A stretch of 64,000 bases of DNA from an uncultured Clostridia bacterium. Its GTDB lineage: Bacteria > Bacillota > Clostridia > UMGS1883. The first letter of the stretch is position 1; each line of letters starts with the position of its first letter. Position numbers and translations under genes: made by a program. The notes beneath the pieces were generated by a model. The model saw nothing but the letters and a program-made list of their open reading frames with translations. It was not told the DNA's origin and did no database searches. The DNA is taken from contig CAKSFM010000001.1 in the NCBI GenBank assembly GCA_934454525.1, positions 1 through 64,000 on the forward strand, written 5' to 3'. This document shows, one piece after another, positions 52,018 through 61,751 of the stretch.

Positions 52018-54558
52018 TTACTTAAATTGTACAATAAACTTAGTTTCGCCGTTGCGGATTCCGATATACAGGGGCGTTGCATAACCTGCGGCATAATCTT
52101 CGGTTACAATTGTTCCGGCAGTTCCGTTTCTGAAGCTCTTTGTTTCGGAATCATAGATAAAATAATTTCCGAAGCCTTTATTCGTTGTTCCCGAAACCTT
52201 TTCCATTGACGCCGGCACGGTTACCTTTATTTCGTTTCCGTTCGGGGCGCATATGATTTCATTCACAAGATATTTTTTCAGATTCGTCATCACACCGCGG
52301 TTAACCTTAAGCGCTTCACCGTAAAGCGAAACATTTCTGTAATCGGAATTATCATAGTAGTATCCCGAAAGCGCGCTCTTATCCATAACCTTTGAAACAA
52401 GCGCAATCTCGTTTTCCCAGTTAAGCACAAACTGAATAACATCGCCGCTTTCAACATCACTTAACACATTGAAAACAGTCTGTTTTTGCGCGGCTGTGAA
52501 GCTGACTTCCTCCCTGCCGCAGATTCCGCTCACCTCGTAGGTGTAATCCCCGTCTTCATCGCGCAGAGCGCGAACGGAATTAACCGCCATTATTTCCGAC
52601 GCTGCGTTAAAACCCTCGGAAATGGGATCATCGCAGTCCATGACAACAACACACGCTGCGGCGCAGCCGCTTTGTTCGTCCTTGTCGAACGCCATCGTTT
52701 CATACTCCGTGTCATCCGTCAGGGGGAATGTATTGAAAAAGTCCTCCTCAATTCCGCTTTTCGGAACAAAGAACATTTTTGTGTTGTCATCATAAACGAA
52801 AGGCTCTGCCGTTTTTTCGTTATAATCACAGAACCCCTTGTCGTTCTCAACATACACGCGCTCCGCTTTTGCGGCATAGTTATCTCCTGAATCCAGCTTC
52901 GAAACCTCGCCCGATTTGTTAACCGTGATAACAGCAACGCTGTTTTCCGCGATTGCGTTGTACGCTGCGTCTGCACTGATGGAAACTCCGTCAATTTTAG
53001 GTTTGGAGGAAAGCGCATAGTTCAGAAATTCATTTCCGTCATAAACCCTTATTTCAGCTTTCTGTGCAATGCCCTTTGCCTTGCCCTTTTTGTAAATATA
53101 AACATAATCCTCGTAATCCGTCTGCATGCGGAATAGCTCGCCGTTTATATCGGTATAAAAGCGTCCGCTGTCGCCGACTGAAAGGCTGCCGGCAGCATCG
53201 GTGTATTTATATTCCTTTGAATCAATTTCAACAAGCCTGTCATCCGCATTGATTGAAGTTATTGTACCCGTGAAAGGCGGCGCACAGCGGTAAACCGCCG
53301 TGAATGTGCCGTCATCGCTTTTTATGAGCGACACTGCATCACCCTTTTTAATGCACGACAAGTCAGCCGCATTTGCATTTTCATCGTAAACAATCTGCCA
53401 CAGGTCATCATTGTCGGAATCAATCTCGATTCCTCCGCAGCCGGCATCATCCGAAAATGAAAGGATTCCGTCATCTGCAAAACATTCGTCAACAATATAG
53501 CTCTGAATATATGTTCCGATAACAACTTCGTACCTGTCATCACCGTCATTATCAACAAACACAAAGCTTCCCTGCGAATAGTCGAGCGGCATCTGCGCAT
53601 ACTGCGTTACTGCCTTATTGTTTTTTATGTATGCCGGATTGTCAAGCTCAAGCTTTTTTCTTTTGCCGTTCTCCGTATATGTAACCGTCTGAAGACTGCC
53701 CTGTTCAATATCGTGAGAGCTTATTTTCACGGTTTTGTTCTTTTTGTGCAGCGCAATATGCCTTATTGTGCCGCCGTCCGCATCGTTTTCGCTGTCAACA
53801 TAGAAGCACACATATTCGCCGATATAATTCTGCGCCGCTGTGCTGCCTGTCTTAAACCGCGTTCCGTTTATTATAACCTCATCGCGCCTGCAGTCCGTGC
53901 TGCCGTATATCGAAGTTATAAAGCTTGCTTCAACAATTCCCTCGTAGTATTTTCTGTCGGTTATGTTGAAAAGATCATCAAGCAGCGTGTGTCCCTTTTC
54001 GATTTTATAGGTTATATCCGAACCGGAAAGGCTGTCCGGCACACAAATATCCGTGTCAAGCATATTGTAAACAATTACGCAAACACCGCCGCGCGTGAGC
54101 GCCGCTGCCGAGGCAATTTCCGCCTTATCGGCAAGATTCAGTTTAACGGCGGTTTCATACAGAGCATCGCCCTTCTGCGCATTTCCGTAGCCGAGCGTTG
54201 CAGCTGCCATTATAAGAGCATTTTTAAGGTTCACCGTGTCTGTCGGCTGAAATGCGTCGCAGTAATCGCAAAGTCCGAGCGAATCCGCAAGCTCAATATA
54301 TCCGTCTGCCCAAAATCCGCCGGACGAAGTCTTTACCATGCCGTCCATCCCAAGCGAGCGGATAAGCATTGTGATATACTCCGCATTTGTAACAACATTA
54401 TCCTTAGGAACCTTTTCCTTTATTATGTCAAGATTCACAAGCCTTGCCTGAACCTTTTCATAATAATCAATTTCCTCCGCACGGATTGACAATGTGCCGC
54501 AAACCAGAGTTGTCAGCAGCACAAATGCCAAAAGTGCGGCAGATAATTTTAACTTCAT
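52018..54558 (-). CDS. large secreted protein with SLH-like N-terminus, unknown function
   Basis: An 846-residue exported protein. After a signal peptide (about 1-27) residues 30-190 look like degenerate SLH domains (VVTNAEYITMLIRSLG, LADSLGLCDYCDAFQPTDTVNLKNALIMAAATLGY, ALTRGGVCVIVYNML). About 200-846 are beta-rich with repeated short hairpins of the form ITSINADDRLVEID and aspartate-rich loops (DNDGDDRYEV, DSDNDDLW). No enzyme motif is visible. It is encoded between the solute-binding protein and the giant lyase, so a surface docking or polysaccharide-handling role is plausible but inferred. Confidence 0.8.
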   Translation of the reverse strand: MKLKLSAALLAFVLLTTLVCGTLSIRAEEIDYYEKVQARLVNLDIIKEKVPKDNVVTNAEYITMLIRSLGMDGMVKTSSGGFWADGYIELADSLGLCDYCDAFQPTDTVNLKNALIMAAATLGYGNAQKGDALYETAVKLNLADKAEIASAAALTRGGVCVIVYNMLDTDICVPDSLSGSDITYKIEKGHTLLDDLFNITDRKYYEGIVEASFITSIYGSTDCRRDEVIINGTRFKTGSTAAQNYIGEYVCFYVDSENDADGGTIRHIALHKKNKTVKISSHDIEQGSLQTVTYTENGKRKKLELDNPAYIKNNKAVTQYAQMPLDYSQGSFVFVDNDGDDRYEVVIGTYIQSYIVDECFADDGILSFSDDAGCGGIEIDSDNDDLWQIVYDENANAADLSCIKKGDAVSLIKSDDGTFTAVYRCAPPFTGTITSINADDRLVEIDSKEYKYTDAAGSLSVGDSGRFYTDINGELFRMQTDYEDYVYIYKKGKAKGIAQKAEIRVYDGNEFLNYALSSKPKIDGVSISADAAYNAIAENSVAVITVNKSGEVSKLDSGDNYAAKAERVYVENDKGFCDYNEKTAEPFVYDDNTKMFFVPKSGIEEDFFNTFPLTDDTEYETMAFDKDEQSGCAAACVVVMDCDDPISEGFNAASEIMAVNSVRALRDEDGDYTYEVSGICGREEVSFTAAQKQTVFNVLSDVESGDVIQFVLNWENEIALVSKVMDKSALSGYYYDNSDYRNVSLYGEALKVNRGVMTNLKKYLVNEIICAPNGNEIKVTVPASMEKVSGTTNKGFGNYFIYDSETKSFRNGTAGTIVTEDYAAGYATPLYIGIRNGETKFIVQFK

Positions 54559-54570
54559 AAGCTCATTCCT

Positions 54571-56175
54571 TTACTTATTCTTACGGTCGTATGCCTGCTG
54601 CATAACGGAAATAACATTTTTAATTCCCATTTTTTCTATTTTTGAAATGAATTCATCATAAGAATCAAGGCTTTCACGGCCTACTATGTACTTGCTTGTC
54701 ATTTCCGAAACGTAAGTGTTTATTTCATTTCTCAGACCCGTAGCAGCGGAAAACTCATCCGTTGTATATTTAAGCGGCGCAAGCGTTCTGGATGTGTTGC
54801 CTTTCTTCCAAACGTTGATTGCGTCTTTCTGGCTTTTGCCCATCATCTGGTCAAAATAGTACGGACTCTGTTCAACGGCATAATTTCCGGGGATTGCATA
54901 TGAAGCAAGCGCCTCAGACATTGAAAGACCGTTGGGATTGTTTACTATCAAATCGGTATATGTGGGGATTCCGTCCTCCATTGTGTAGCTTTCGCCCTCT
55001 ATGCCGAAGTTAATAAGCTTGTTTCCGTCCTCTCCGTAAGCATAATCGCACCACTTTGCGGCCAGTTCGGGTTTTTTGCAATCGGCAGTGATTGCAATAC
55101 CTATTCCGAGAACGTTTTCAATATATTTTGTCGGCATTGCATAGCCTGTCTTTCCGTCCTTGCTGAGCCACGGCACACCGACAATTGAAAATTCGGGGTT
55201 AATATTTTTCATTGTCGTTTCCAAAACGCCGAGAACGCCTGCCGCTCTTCCGTACCACATGCCGGCAAGTTCATTAACTGCCTTGGAGCGGAATTGCGTT
55301 GTGTCGCATGTCAGGTAGTCAGGGTCAATAAGTCCCTCCGCATACCACTCAGAAAGCGTTTTAATATATTCCTTATACTCCGGCTGAAGCCATCCGCACT
55401 TAACCTTTCCGTTTTCCTGATAGAAAGCGTCAATACCCCACCAGTTCATTGCCTGATTTATACCTGAGGTTTTCACATCGGAAATGAAGGGGATTTCGTC
55501 AGCCTTCCCGTTGCCGTTGGGATCCTGCTCCTTAAAAGCCTTAAGCACATCGTGCATTTCATCAATTGTTGCCGGAAGCTTAAGTCCAAGCTTTTCGAGC
55601 CAATCCTTGCGAATCTGGTAACCCTCAAACACTCTCAGATTATCCGTTGAGCGGATAAAGGGGAAATGATAAACCTTTCCGTCAGCGTCCGTGAGATTGT
55701 GATAGATGGATTCATCCTTTTTCATTAAATTAACCAGATTCGGTGAATTTTTTGCCATATAATCATCCAGAGCAATAATCTGACCGTCGCAGGCATACTT
55801 GTAAATTCCGCCCATCGTATCCCAGTTTGTGAAAATCATATCCGGCAAATCGTCCGATGCAAACAAAAGGCTGAGCTTGTCGGTTGTAACGGTTTCGTAT
55901 TCAACCTGCACACCGGTGATTTTTTCAAGCTCTTTAAAGGCGGCTATATCTCCGAGCGAAAGCGTTTGCCCCGCCGCCGTTGCAGAAATTGTCGAAGCCA
56001 TTTTCATCTTTACCGGCGGATTTGCAATCGGCTGCTCATTCTTAGCCGGATTCGCAGCGAGCAAGTCTGCCGCATTCTTGCCGCCTTGTGAAGTCTGCTG
56101 CTTTTTTCCGCCGCAGCCTGTCATTGACGCCGCCGCAACAACAGCGGCAAGTGCAAATGCGAGTTTTCTTTTCAT
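54571..56175 (-). CDS. ABC-transporter solute-binding lipoprotein
   Basis: A 534-residue extracellular binding protein of the LplA/YtcQ class. The lipobox is MTGC with Cys21. The body has the two-lobe binding-protein pattern (FKELEKITGVQVEYETVTTDKLSLLFASDDLPDMIF, DEIPFISDVKTSGINQAMNWWGID, KWCDYAYGEDGNKLINFGIEGESY). It would capture oligosaccharides released outside and hand them to the permeases encoded upstream; unsaturated oligouronates are inferred from the locus. An ATG follows GAGGAGG. Confidence 0.93.
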   Translation of the reverse strand: MKRKLAFALAAVVAAASMTGCGGKKQQTSQGGKNAADLLAANPAKNEQPIANPPVKMKMASTISATAAGQTLSLGDIAAFKELEKITGVQVEYETVTTDKLSLLFASDDLPDMIFTNWDTMGGIYKYACDGQIIALDDYMAKNSPNLVNLMKKDESIYHNLTDADGKVYHFPFIRSTDNLRVFEGYQIRKDWLEKLGLKLPATIDEMHDVLKAFKEQDPNGNGKADEIPFISDVKTSGINQAMNWWGIDAFYQENGKVKCGWLQPEYKEYIKTLSEWYAEGLIDPDYLTCDTTQFRSKAVNELAGMWYGRAAGVLGVLETTMKNINPEFSIVGVPWLSKDGKTGYAMPTKYIENVLGIGIAITADCKKPELAAKWCDYAYGEDGNKLINFGIEGESYTMEDGIPTYTDLIVNNPNGLSMSEALASYAIPGNYAVEQSPYYFDQMMGKSQKDAINVWKKGNTSRTLAPLKYTTDEFSAATGLRNEINTYVSEMTSKYIVGRESLDSYDEFISKIEKMGIKNVISVMQQAYDRKNK

Positions 56176-56194
56176 TTTCTTTTCCTCCTCAAAA

Positions 56195-57082
56195 TTATTC
56201 TTTTACGGCGCCTATCATAACGCCTTTTACAAAATACTTCTGTGCAAACGGGTATATACAGAGAATGGGAAGCGTTGCAACAACAATCGTTGCATATTTT
56301 ATACATTCGCTGAGCGGCAGCTTATCCGCCGAATAATCCTGCGACGCGGCGCTTACCTGACTGAGTATAAGAATTTCACGCAGGAAGAGCTGAATCGGAT
56401 ACTTGGTTCTTGATGAAAGATAAATCATTTCATTGAACCATGAGTTCCAGTGTCCGACAGCATAATAAAGCGAAATAACCGCTATTATGGGTCCGCACAG
56501 CGGAACCATAATGGAAAACAGAATTCTGAGTTCGCCCGCACCGTCTATGCGCGCGGATTCTTCAAGTGACGCCGGAATTGATGCAAAGTAGGTTCTTGCC
56601 ATAATAAGGTTATATGTATTAACCGCCGTAACAAAAATTATTCCCCATCTTGAATTAAGAAGTCCGATGTTTTTTACAAGGAGATAGAGCGGGATCATTC
56701 CGCCGCTGACAAACATCGTGAACACAACATAAAGATTCAAAAATCTCTTTAGCAAAAGGCCTTTTCTTGAAAGAACATACGCTCCCATAATCGAGAGAAC
56801 AACATTTATGAGCGTTCCCACAATCACATAGAAAAAGGTGTTCATATAACCGGAGAAAATTTCCTTGTTTGCAAAAACGGATTTATATGCAAGCGTCTGA
56901 AAGCCTTTGGGCCACAGCATAACTCCGCCTGCCGCAGCCTGAGCTGCCGGGTCGCTTATTGATGCAACCATACAGTAGTATATTGGGTACAGGCATATAA
57001 TCGCAAGCATAAGCAAAACAAGAGTGTTTGCAACGTCAAATATTATGCTTGCAATGCCGTTAGAATTTTTTTTCATAAACAT
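56195..57082 (-). CDS. carbohydrate ABC-transporter permease (YtcP/LplC type)
   Basis: A 295-residue inner-membrane permease with six membrane segments. The EAA loop is in SLEESARIDGAGELRILFSIMVPLCGPII, and the C-terminus ends in QKYFVKGVMIGAVKE, the hallmark of the YtcP/LplC branch. I place the start at 57082, where AAAGG stands at good spacing; the frame is open further upstream into the end of the partner gene. No ATPase gene is present, so a shared MsmX-type ATPase elsewhere must energise the importer. Confidence 0.93.
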   Translation of the reverse strand: MFMKKNSNGIASIIFDVANTLVLLMLAIICLYPIYYCMVASISDPAAQAAAGGVMLWPKGFQTLAYKSVFANKEIFSGYMNTFFYVIVGTLINVVLSIMGAYVLSRKGLLLKRFLNLYVVFTMFVSGGMIPLYLLVKNIGLLNSRWGIIFVTAVNTYNLIMARTYFASIPASLEESARIDGAGELRILFSIMVPLCGPIIAVISLYYAVGHWNSWFNEMIYLSSRTKYPIQLFLREILILSQVSAASQDYSADKLPLSECIKYATIVVATLPILCIYPFAQKYFVKGVMIGAVKE

Positions 57083-57113
57083 CTGCGCCTTTCCGACTGA
57101 ATATTGATCATTT

Positions 57114-58043
57114 TTACCAAAGACTTGTTTCGCTGAGCTTTCCGCTGACAAAGTTTGCCGTACACAGAATTATCAGATTAACAACCATATTAAACAGGTT
57201 TACCGCTGTTGAATATCCGTAATCCGGATATGTGCCGAAACCCAGTTTATAAACGTATGATGAGATAACCTCCGCCTTTGACACAACAAGGTCGTTCGAC
57301 ATAAGGATTATCTTTTCGTAGCCAACGGTCATGATTCTGCCGACCTGCATTATGAAAAGAACGGTTGCCGTCGGAAGAATTCCTTTAAATGTGATATGAT
57401 ACATCTGTCTGAATCTGCCTGCACCGTCAACCTCTGCCGCTTCGTACAGCTCCTGGCTGATGCCGCTGATTGCCGCAAGGTATATAATTGAATTCCAGCC
57501 TATCTGCTGCCATATTCCCGATGCCACATAAATTGTTGTGAACCAGTTTTCTTCCATCATAAAGGCTATCGGCTGAATTCCGAACGTGCCCAGAATCGTG
57601 TTTATAATGCCGTCACGGGCAAGGAAATCGTTGAGAAGCCCCACCGCAACAACGATTGAAATGAAGTGCGGAAGATAGCTTATCGTCTGAATCGTTTTTT
57701 TCAGCCGCATACACTTTACTTCATTGAGCAAAAGCGCCAGAAGAATCGGAGCGGGAAATCCGAACAACAGATAGCTTCCGCTTATTCTGATTGTGTTCGT
57801 CAGTATACTTGCAAAATTATAGCTTCCGAAAAATTTTATAAAGTTATTAAATCCAACCCATTGACTGCCCAAAATCCCCAGTCTCGGCGAATATTGCTTA
57901 AATGCAATAACAATACCTCCGAGCGGTATGTAGCAAAAAATCAGATAATACAGAAAAACCGGTAAAAAAATCAGATACAGCGATTTTTCCGAATATAACC
58001 TTTCTGCCACATACTTAAGCCTGCCCTTTCCATTTTTGCTCAC
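57114..58043 (-). CDS. carbohydrate ABC-transporter permease (LplB/YteP type)
   Basis: A 309-residue permease with six membrane segments. LplB/YteP marks include LIFLPVFLYYLIFCYIPLGGIVIAFKQYSPRLGI near the N-terminus and the EAA loop ELYEAAEVDGAGRFRQMYHITFKGILPT. It starts with GTG behind AAGGTGG. It is the first gene of the long binding-protein/surface-enzyme operon and partners the 56195-57082 permease. Confidence 0.93.
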   Translation of the reverse strand: MSKNGKGRLKYVAERLYSEKSLYLIFLPVFLYYLIFCYIPLGGIVIAFKQYSPRLGILGSQWVGFNNFIKFFGSYNFASILTNTIRISGSYLLFGFPAPILLALLLNEVKCMRLKKTIQTISYLPHFISIVVAVGLLNDFLARDGIINTILGTFGIQPIAFMMEENWFTTIYVASGIWQQIGWNSIIYLAAISGISQELYEAAEVDGAGRFRQMYHITFKGILPTATVLFIMQVGRIMTVGYEKIILMSNDLVVSKAEVISSYVYKLGFGTYPDYGYSTAVNLFNMVVNLIILCTANFVSGKLSETSLW

Positions 58044-58072
58044 GCTTATGCACCACCTTTTTTAATAATATC

Positions 58073-58101
58073 AGTATACATTATCCGTTTCTTAAAAAAA
58101 A
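58073..58101 (-). promoter_or_regulatory. possible promoter of the transporter-lyase operon
   Basis: A good TATACT box (58073-58078) stands 30 bases from the GTG start, but the -35 region is only a run of T. A weak -35 suggests an activated promoter, perhaps by the AraC-type regulator encoded next door. The rest of the 422-base gap holds the terminator (58412-58462) and a palindrome near 58297. Confidence 0.4.
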
Positions 58102-58411
58102 GTAGCTTTTTTATGAGAAAAATGCACAAATTTAAGATTGGCGCTGCGAAAAAACGCACCGACCGCATAAAGCTTACAAATTCGAAGATTTTCAGAGATG
58201 ATTTTTGTTTCAGCATTAAGCTCCGTATCAGTTTTTAATCAACCCTTGCAGATTTTCATCAGACATATGCTTTATGCTGCAAACAAACTTCACCTCTCGA
58301 CGTACCAATGTACGCCTTCGGATTCAGTTTGTTCACTCTGTACGCTTTTTCGGACGCGCCGCGGCGCTGCGAAAAAGATTTCAGTGCACGTCATTATATA
58401 CCGGACGCCGC

Positions 58412-58462
58412 AAAAAAGCACCTGCATTCCGATTGCCATGCCTGCGGAACGCCGATGCTTTT
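58412..58462 (-). terminator. terminator of the lyase-kinase-regulator operon
   Basis: On the minus strand AAAAGCA/TGCTTTT (outer stem) and CGTTCCG/CGGAATG (inner stem) are separated by a small internal loop, then a T-run follows. It starts four bases beyond the response-regulator stop. Confidence 0.75.
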
Positions 58463-58465
58463 CAT

Positions 58466-59977
58466 TTATTTTCTTTTCATGCTCTTTTTATACTCAGCCG
58501 GCGTGACCTTATAAACCTCACGGAATATTTTGCCGAAGCTGCGCGCGTTTTTAAACCCGACCTCCGCCGCAATTTCGCCGATATGTTTATTTGTTCCCAA
58601 AAGCAGCTTTTCCGCTTCCTCCAGCCGCTGTGAATTAAGATAGTCCTTAAAGTTCATCCCGGTATGCTTTTTAAAGAAAGTACTGAAATAGAACGGATTC
58701 ATGTAAACCATTTTTGCAACCGACTCCAGCGTGATATTTTCGCTGTGGTTATTGCGGATGTATTCCTTGGCGGCAATAATTTCCTTAGGCATTCTTGCTA
58801 TTCCCGACATAACGGTTTCCCTCACATCGGAAAAGAACCGTCCAACAACGAAGCTGTCCTTGGAAAAGCTGTCCGACACGGAGATTTCCCGCGCACTTTC
58901 TTCCCCCGTCCGCGAAATTGCCGCTGCCGCATCCGGGGCATATTCTCCGGCACAGCGCTTTATCATATTGATGAGTGTGATAAGATAGCTTTTTGTAAGC
59001 TGCACATTTCCGAAAGTCAGCTTTCTGACAGTGTTGACAGCTGCCTTTACATCTGCCGAAAATTTCCCCTCATCCGTCCCGATAAGATCGCTTCTGAGTG
59101 CGGCTTCACATTTTTCCAGATCGGAAAATTCAGCTTCTGTTTCTTTTTCGGAGAGAAATTTTTCGCCGATAACGCTGTTGTCAGTGTAGTATGCATAGAC
59201 CGAGAGCTTTGAGGCATTTTCGTACGATTCGGGAATTTTCTGCATACTGTCAACTGTTGCTCCGATGAACATCCGCAGTTCTTTATCAATGCATTTCTGC
59301 AGTTCCGCAAACAGATTTTCACATTGGCTTCTGAGTTGCGGTGCAGATCTGACGCTTTGACCGATAATTGCGCTCACATATTTACCTTTCACAAAAACAA
59401 GAGTGTTTTCGCCGAGAATGTTTGCCGCCTTTTCAGAAAGAGCAAGCATAATAAGCTCCTGCTCCTGCAAATTTTCCGCTTCCGAAACGGAAATATTCAC
59501 CACCGTATAAAATTCTGCCGTGTTATCGATTGCGCCGTGTTCGGATTTTGACCCCTTTGTCAGAAGTGCATTTTCCGCGTTATCAGCAGACGCGTTTCTG
59601 CCGTCCGCCAATGCGGCAGCCGCTTTTTCGAGAGCGGATGCAAGCTCATTCTGTCCCACAGGCTTCAGCAGGTAGTCCACCACACCGAAACGGATTGCGC
59701 TGTGAGCATACTCAAAATCTGAAAAGCCGCTGATGAAAATGACCTTAATCGGAAGATTATTTTCAAAAATATATTTAAGAACATCAATTCCGCTTTTTTC
59801 AGGCATGGAAACATCACTGATAATAACGTCACACGCATTTTGCTTTACGGCATTAAGAAGCTCTTCTCCGTTTGAACAGGTTCCGGTTATTTCAAAACCC
59901 ATTGATTTGTAGTCTGCAAGGCAGCTAATTCCCTTGACAATCATAGGTTCATCATCAGCAATTATCAGTCTGTACAT
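58466..59977 (-). CDS. AraC-family response regulator (YesN-like)
   Basis: A 503-residue transcription regulator. The N-terminal receiver domain has the acidic pair IIADDEPMI, phosphoacceptor Asp55 (VIISDVSMPE) and Lys in LLKPVGQ. A central variable domain (about 140-380) is followed by a C-terminal AraC-type double helix-turn-helix (about 400-503) with NPFYFSTFFKKHTGMNFKDYLNSQRLEEAEKLL and FKNARSFGKIFREVYKVTPAEYKK. It probably activates the transporter-lyase operon in response to the kinase; it overlaps the kinase gene by 23 bases. Confidence 0.94.
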   Translation of the reverse strand: MYRLIIADDEPMIVKGISCLADYKSMGFEITGTCSNGEELLNAVKQNACDVIISDVSMPEKSGIDVLKYIFENNLPIKVIFISGFSDFEYAHSAIRFGVVDYLLKPVGQNELASALEKAAAALADGRNASADNAENALLTKGSKSEHGAIDNTAEFYTVVNISVSEAENLQEQELIMLALSEKAANILGENTLVFVKGKYVSAIIGQSVRSAPQLRSQCENLFAELQKCIDKELRMFIGATVDSMQKIPESYENASKLSVYAYYTDNSVIGEKFLSEKETEAEFSDLEKCEAALRSDLIGTDEGKFSADVKAAVNTVRKLTFGNVQLTKSYLITLINMIKRCAGEYAPDAAAAISRTGEESAREISVSDSFSKDSFVVGRFFSDVRETVMSGIARMPKEIIAAKEYIRNNHSENITLESVAKMVYMNPFYFSTFFKKHTGMNFKDYLNSQRLEEAEKLLLGTNKHIGEIAAEVGFKNARSFGKIFREVYKVTPAEYKKSMKRK

Positions 59978-61751
59978 CACTGTTCTCCTTTGCTATTTCA
60001 ATACGCACCGATGTTCCGATTGCTTCAATGCTGTGTATGTTGAATTCAACTCTGCTTCCGTAAATCATCTTAATGCGTTCATAAACATTTTTGATTCCAA
60101 GACCCGTGCTTGTTTTTCCGTCCGTCACATATGAGCCGCCTGCGCTCAGTGAGTATTTTATATTTTCAAGCTGCCGCGCGCTCATTCCCTTTCCGGTATC
60201 AATCACTTCAATTACATAGCAGCCGCTTTCCTCGGACGCTCGTATTTTAATTATTCCTCCGCTTTCTCTAAGTCCGTGCATTACGGAATTTTCAACCAGA
60301 ATCTGAAGCGTTAGTCTTGGAATTTTAACTTTTCGGGCAGATTCACCGATTTCGGTTTCAAGTTTAATTTTTCCCATATAACGAACATTTATAATTTTAA
60401 AATATTCATGAATGATCTCAATTTCATCGTCAACCGTTGTGTCGTTGTCATCGCTTGCAAGAAGGTAGCGGAACTGCTGTGCAAGCGAGCGTATCATTTC
60501 TGCGGTTTCACCGTCACCGTTTGAAATTGCGCTCATCCTTATAACCTCAAGGGTGTTATAAAGGAAATGCGGCTGTATTTGTGTTTTCAGAGCATTAAGC
60601 TCCGCCTCGCGCTGCGAAAGCTGCAAAACATAAACCTTATCGATATACTCCCTCATTCTTTCAAGCATACTGTTATACTCATCGGCAATCTGCCCGATTT
60701 CATCATGCTGCTTTATCTCAACCGCAACATCAAGATTTCCATCGCGCACTTTTTGCATTGCCCTAAGAATCTTTCCTATCGGGCGCGCCATTCTCCGCGT
60801 TCCGAAAAGCGACAAAAGCAGGCATGCCGCCAAACCCAAAACAAGCGTCAGCATGGTTGCCGCTTTAATGCTGTTGATTCTGCCGAACAGATACTGCTCG
60901 TTCACACCGCAGACCAGCGTCCACGGAGTGTTTCTGATTTTGCTTGCGGAAAAAAATCTTTTTATCCCTCCCATAACGCTGCTTGACTTCTTTTTGTGCG
61001 TTTCAAATTCGTAAATCTTTCGCCCTATCCAGCTTTTGTTAATACTGTAAATGCAGTTTCCTTCATAATCCGCAAGATATAAAATACCCATCATGTTTCT
61101 GTCAACATTTTCAAAAAATGTTCCGACGGCTTCAATATAAACATCCGCAAGCATAACGCCGAGAAGGGTGCGCTGCTCGTCCTCAACATATTCAAAGCGG
61201 ATTATATAGGTAAAAACGCGCGTGTCATCCTTATAATAGTCAGCCACCCGTGCCGGAAGCTCGGAATCGGTAATCGTTCCGTCAAAAATATCCTGCACCG
61301 TTGTGTCATATTCACAGTTATAATCGTTGTTGAACAGTAAAAGCGTTCGCGTTTTTCCGTATACCCTGCGGCTTGCGTCGATAAACACCGCGCCCTTTGT
61401 ATACGCATTTGCATTGAGCGCCGTCTGCTGAAGCTTTTCGATAAGGGCGCTTTTTTCATCGTTTTCTTCAGGCGAAAGCGGGGCGCTCTGCTCTTTTTTT
61501 AAAAGCTTAATCAATTCGCCGGTTTCCTCCGACCCTTTTATTTCCTCCATTGTTGTATTTATCTCGTCCGCAACCTTGGTTATATTATCGGAAAGATAAT
61601 TGAGCATATATGTGACGCTGCTCATAGTGTTATCGAGAAGATTTGCTTCATAATAACGAAACATTACCATTGCAGACGCAATAAGCGGCAACATTCCCGC
61701 AATCACTATGAACATCATATATTTTTTGAAAATTGTGCTTTTCTTTTGCAT
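59955..61751 (-). CDS. sensor histidine kinase (YesM-like)
   Basis: A 598-residue membrane kinase. It has two membrane helices (about 10-32 and 295-315) enclosing an extracellular sensor, a HAMP domain (about 320-375, ARPIGKILRAMQKVRDGNLDVAVEIKQHDEIGQI), the His_kinase motif with the phosphorylated His in LKTQIQPHFLYNTLEVIRM (about 395), and an ATPase domain with N-box LVENSVMHGL and DTGKGMS. Such kinases sense extracellular sugars, often with the solute-binding protein. Its ATG overlaps the upstream stop by one base (TAATG), so the three genes are translationally coupled. Confidence 0.94.
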   Translation of the reverse strand: MQKKSTIFKKYMMFIVIAGMLPLIASAMVMFRYYEANLLDNTMSSVTYMLNYLSDNITKVADEINTTMEEIKGSEETGELIKLLKKEQSAPLSPEENDEKSALIEKLQQTALNANAYTKGAVFIDASRRVYGKTRTLLLFNNDYNCEYDTTVQDIFDGTITDSELPARVADYYKDDTRVFTYIIRFEYVEDEQRTLLGVMLADVYIEAVGTFFENVDRNMMGILYLADYEGNCIYSINKSWIGRKIYEFETHKKKSSSVMGGIKRFFSASKIRNTPWTLVCGVNEQYLFGRINSIKAATMLTLVLGLAACLLLSLFGTRRMARPIGKILRAMQKVRDGNLDVAVEIKQHDEIGQIADEYNSMLERMREYIDKVYVLQLSQREAELNALKTQIQPHFLYNTLEVIRMSAISNGDGETAEMIRSLAQQFRYLLASDDNDTTVDDEIEIIHEYFKIINVRYMGKIKLETEIGESARKVKIPRLTLQILVENSVMHGLRESGGIIKIRASEESGCYVIEVIDTGKGMSARQLENIKYSLSAGGSYVTDGKTSTGLGIKNVYERIKMIYGSRVEFNIHSIEAIGTSVRIEIAKENSDVQTDNC

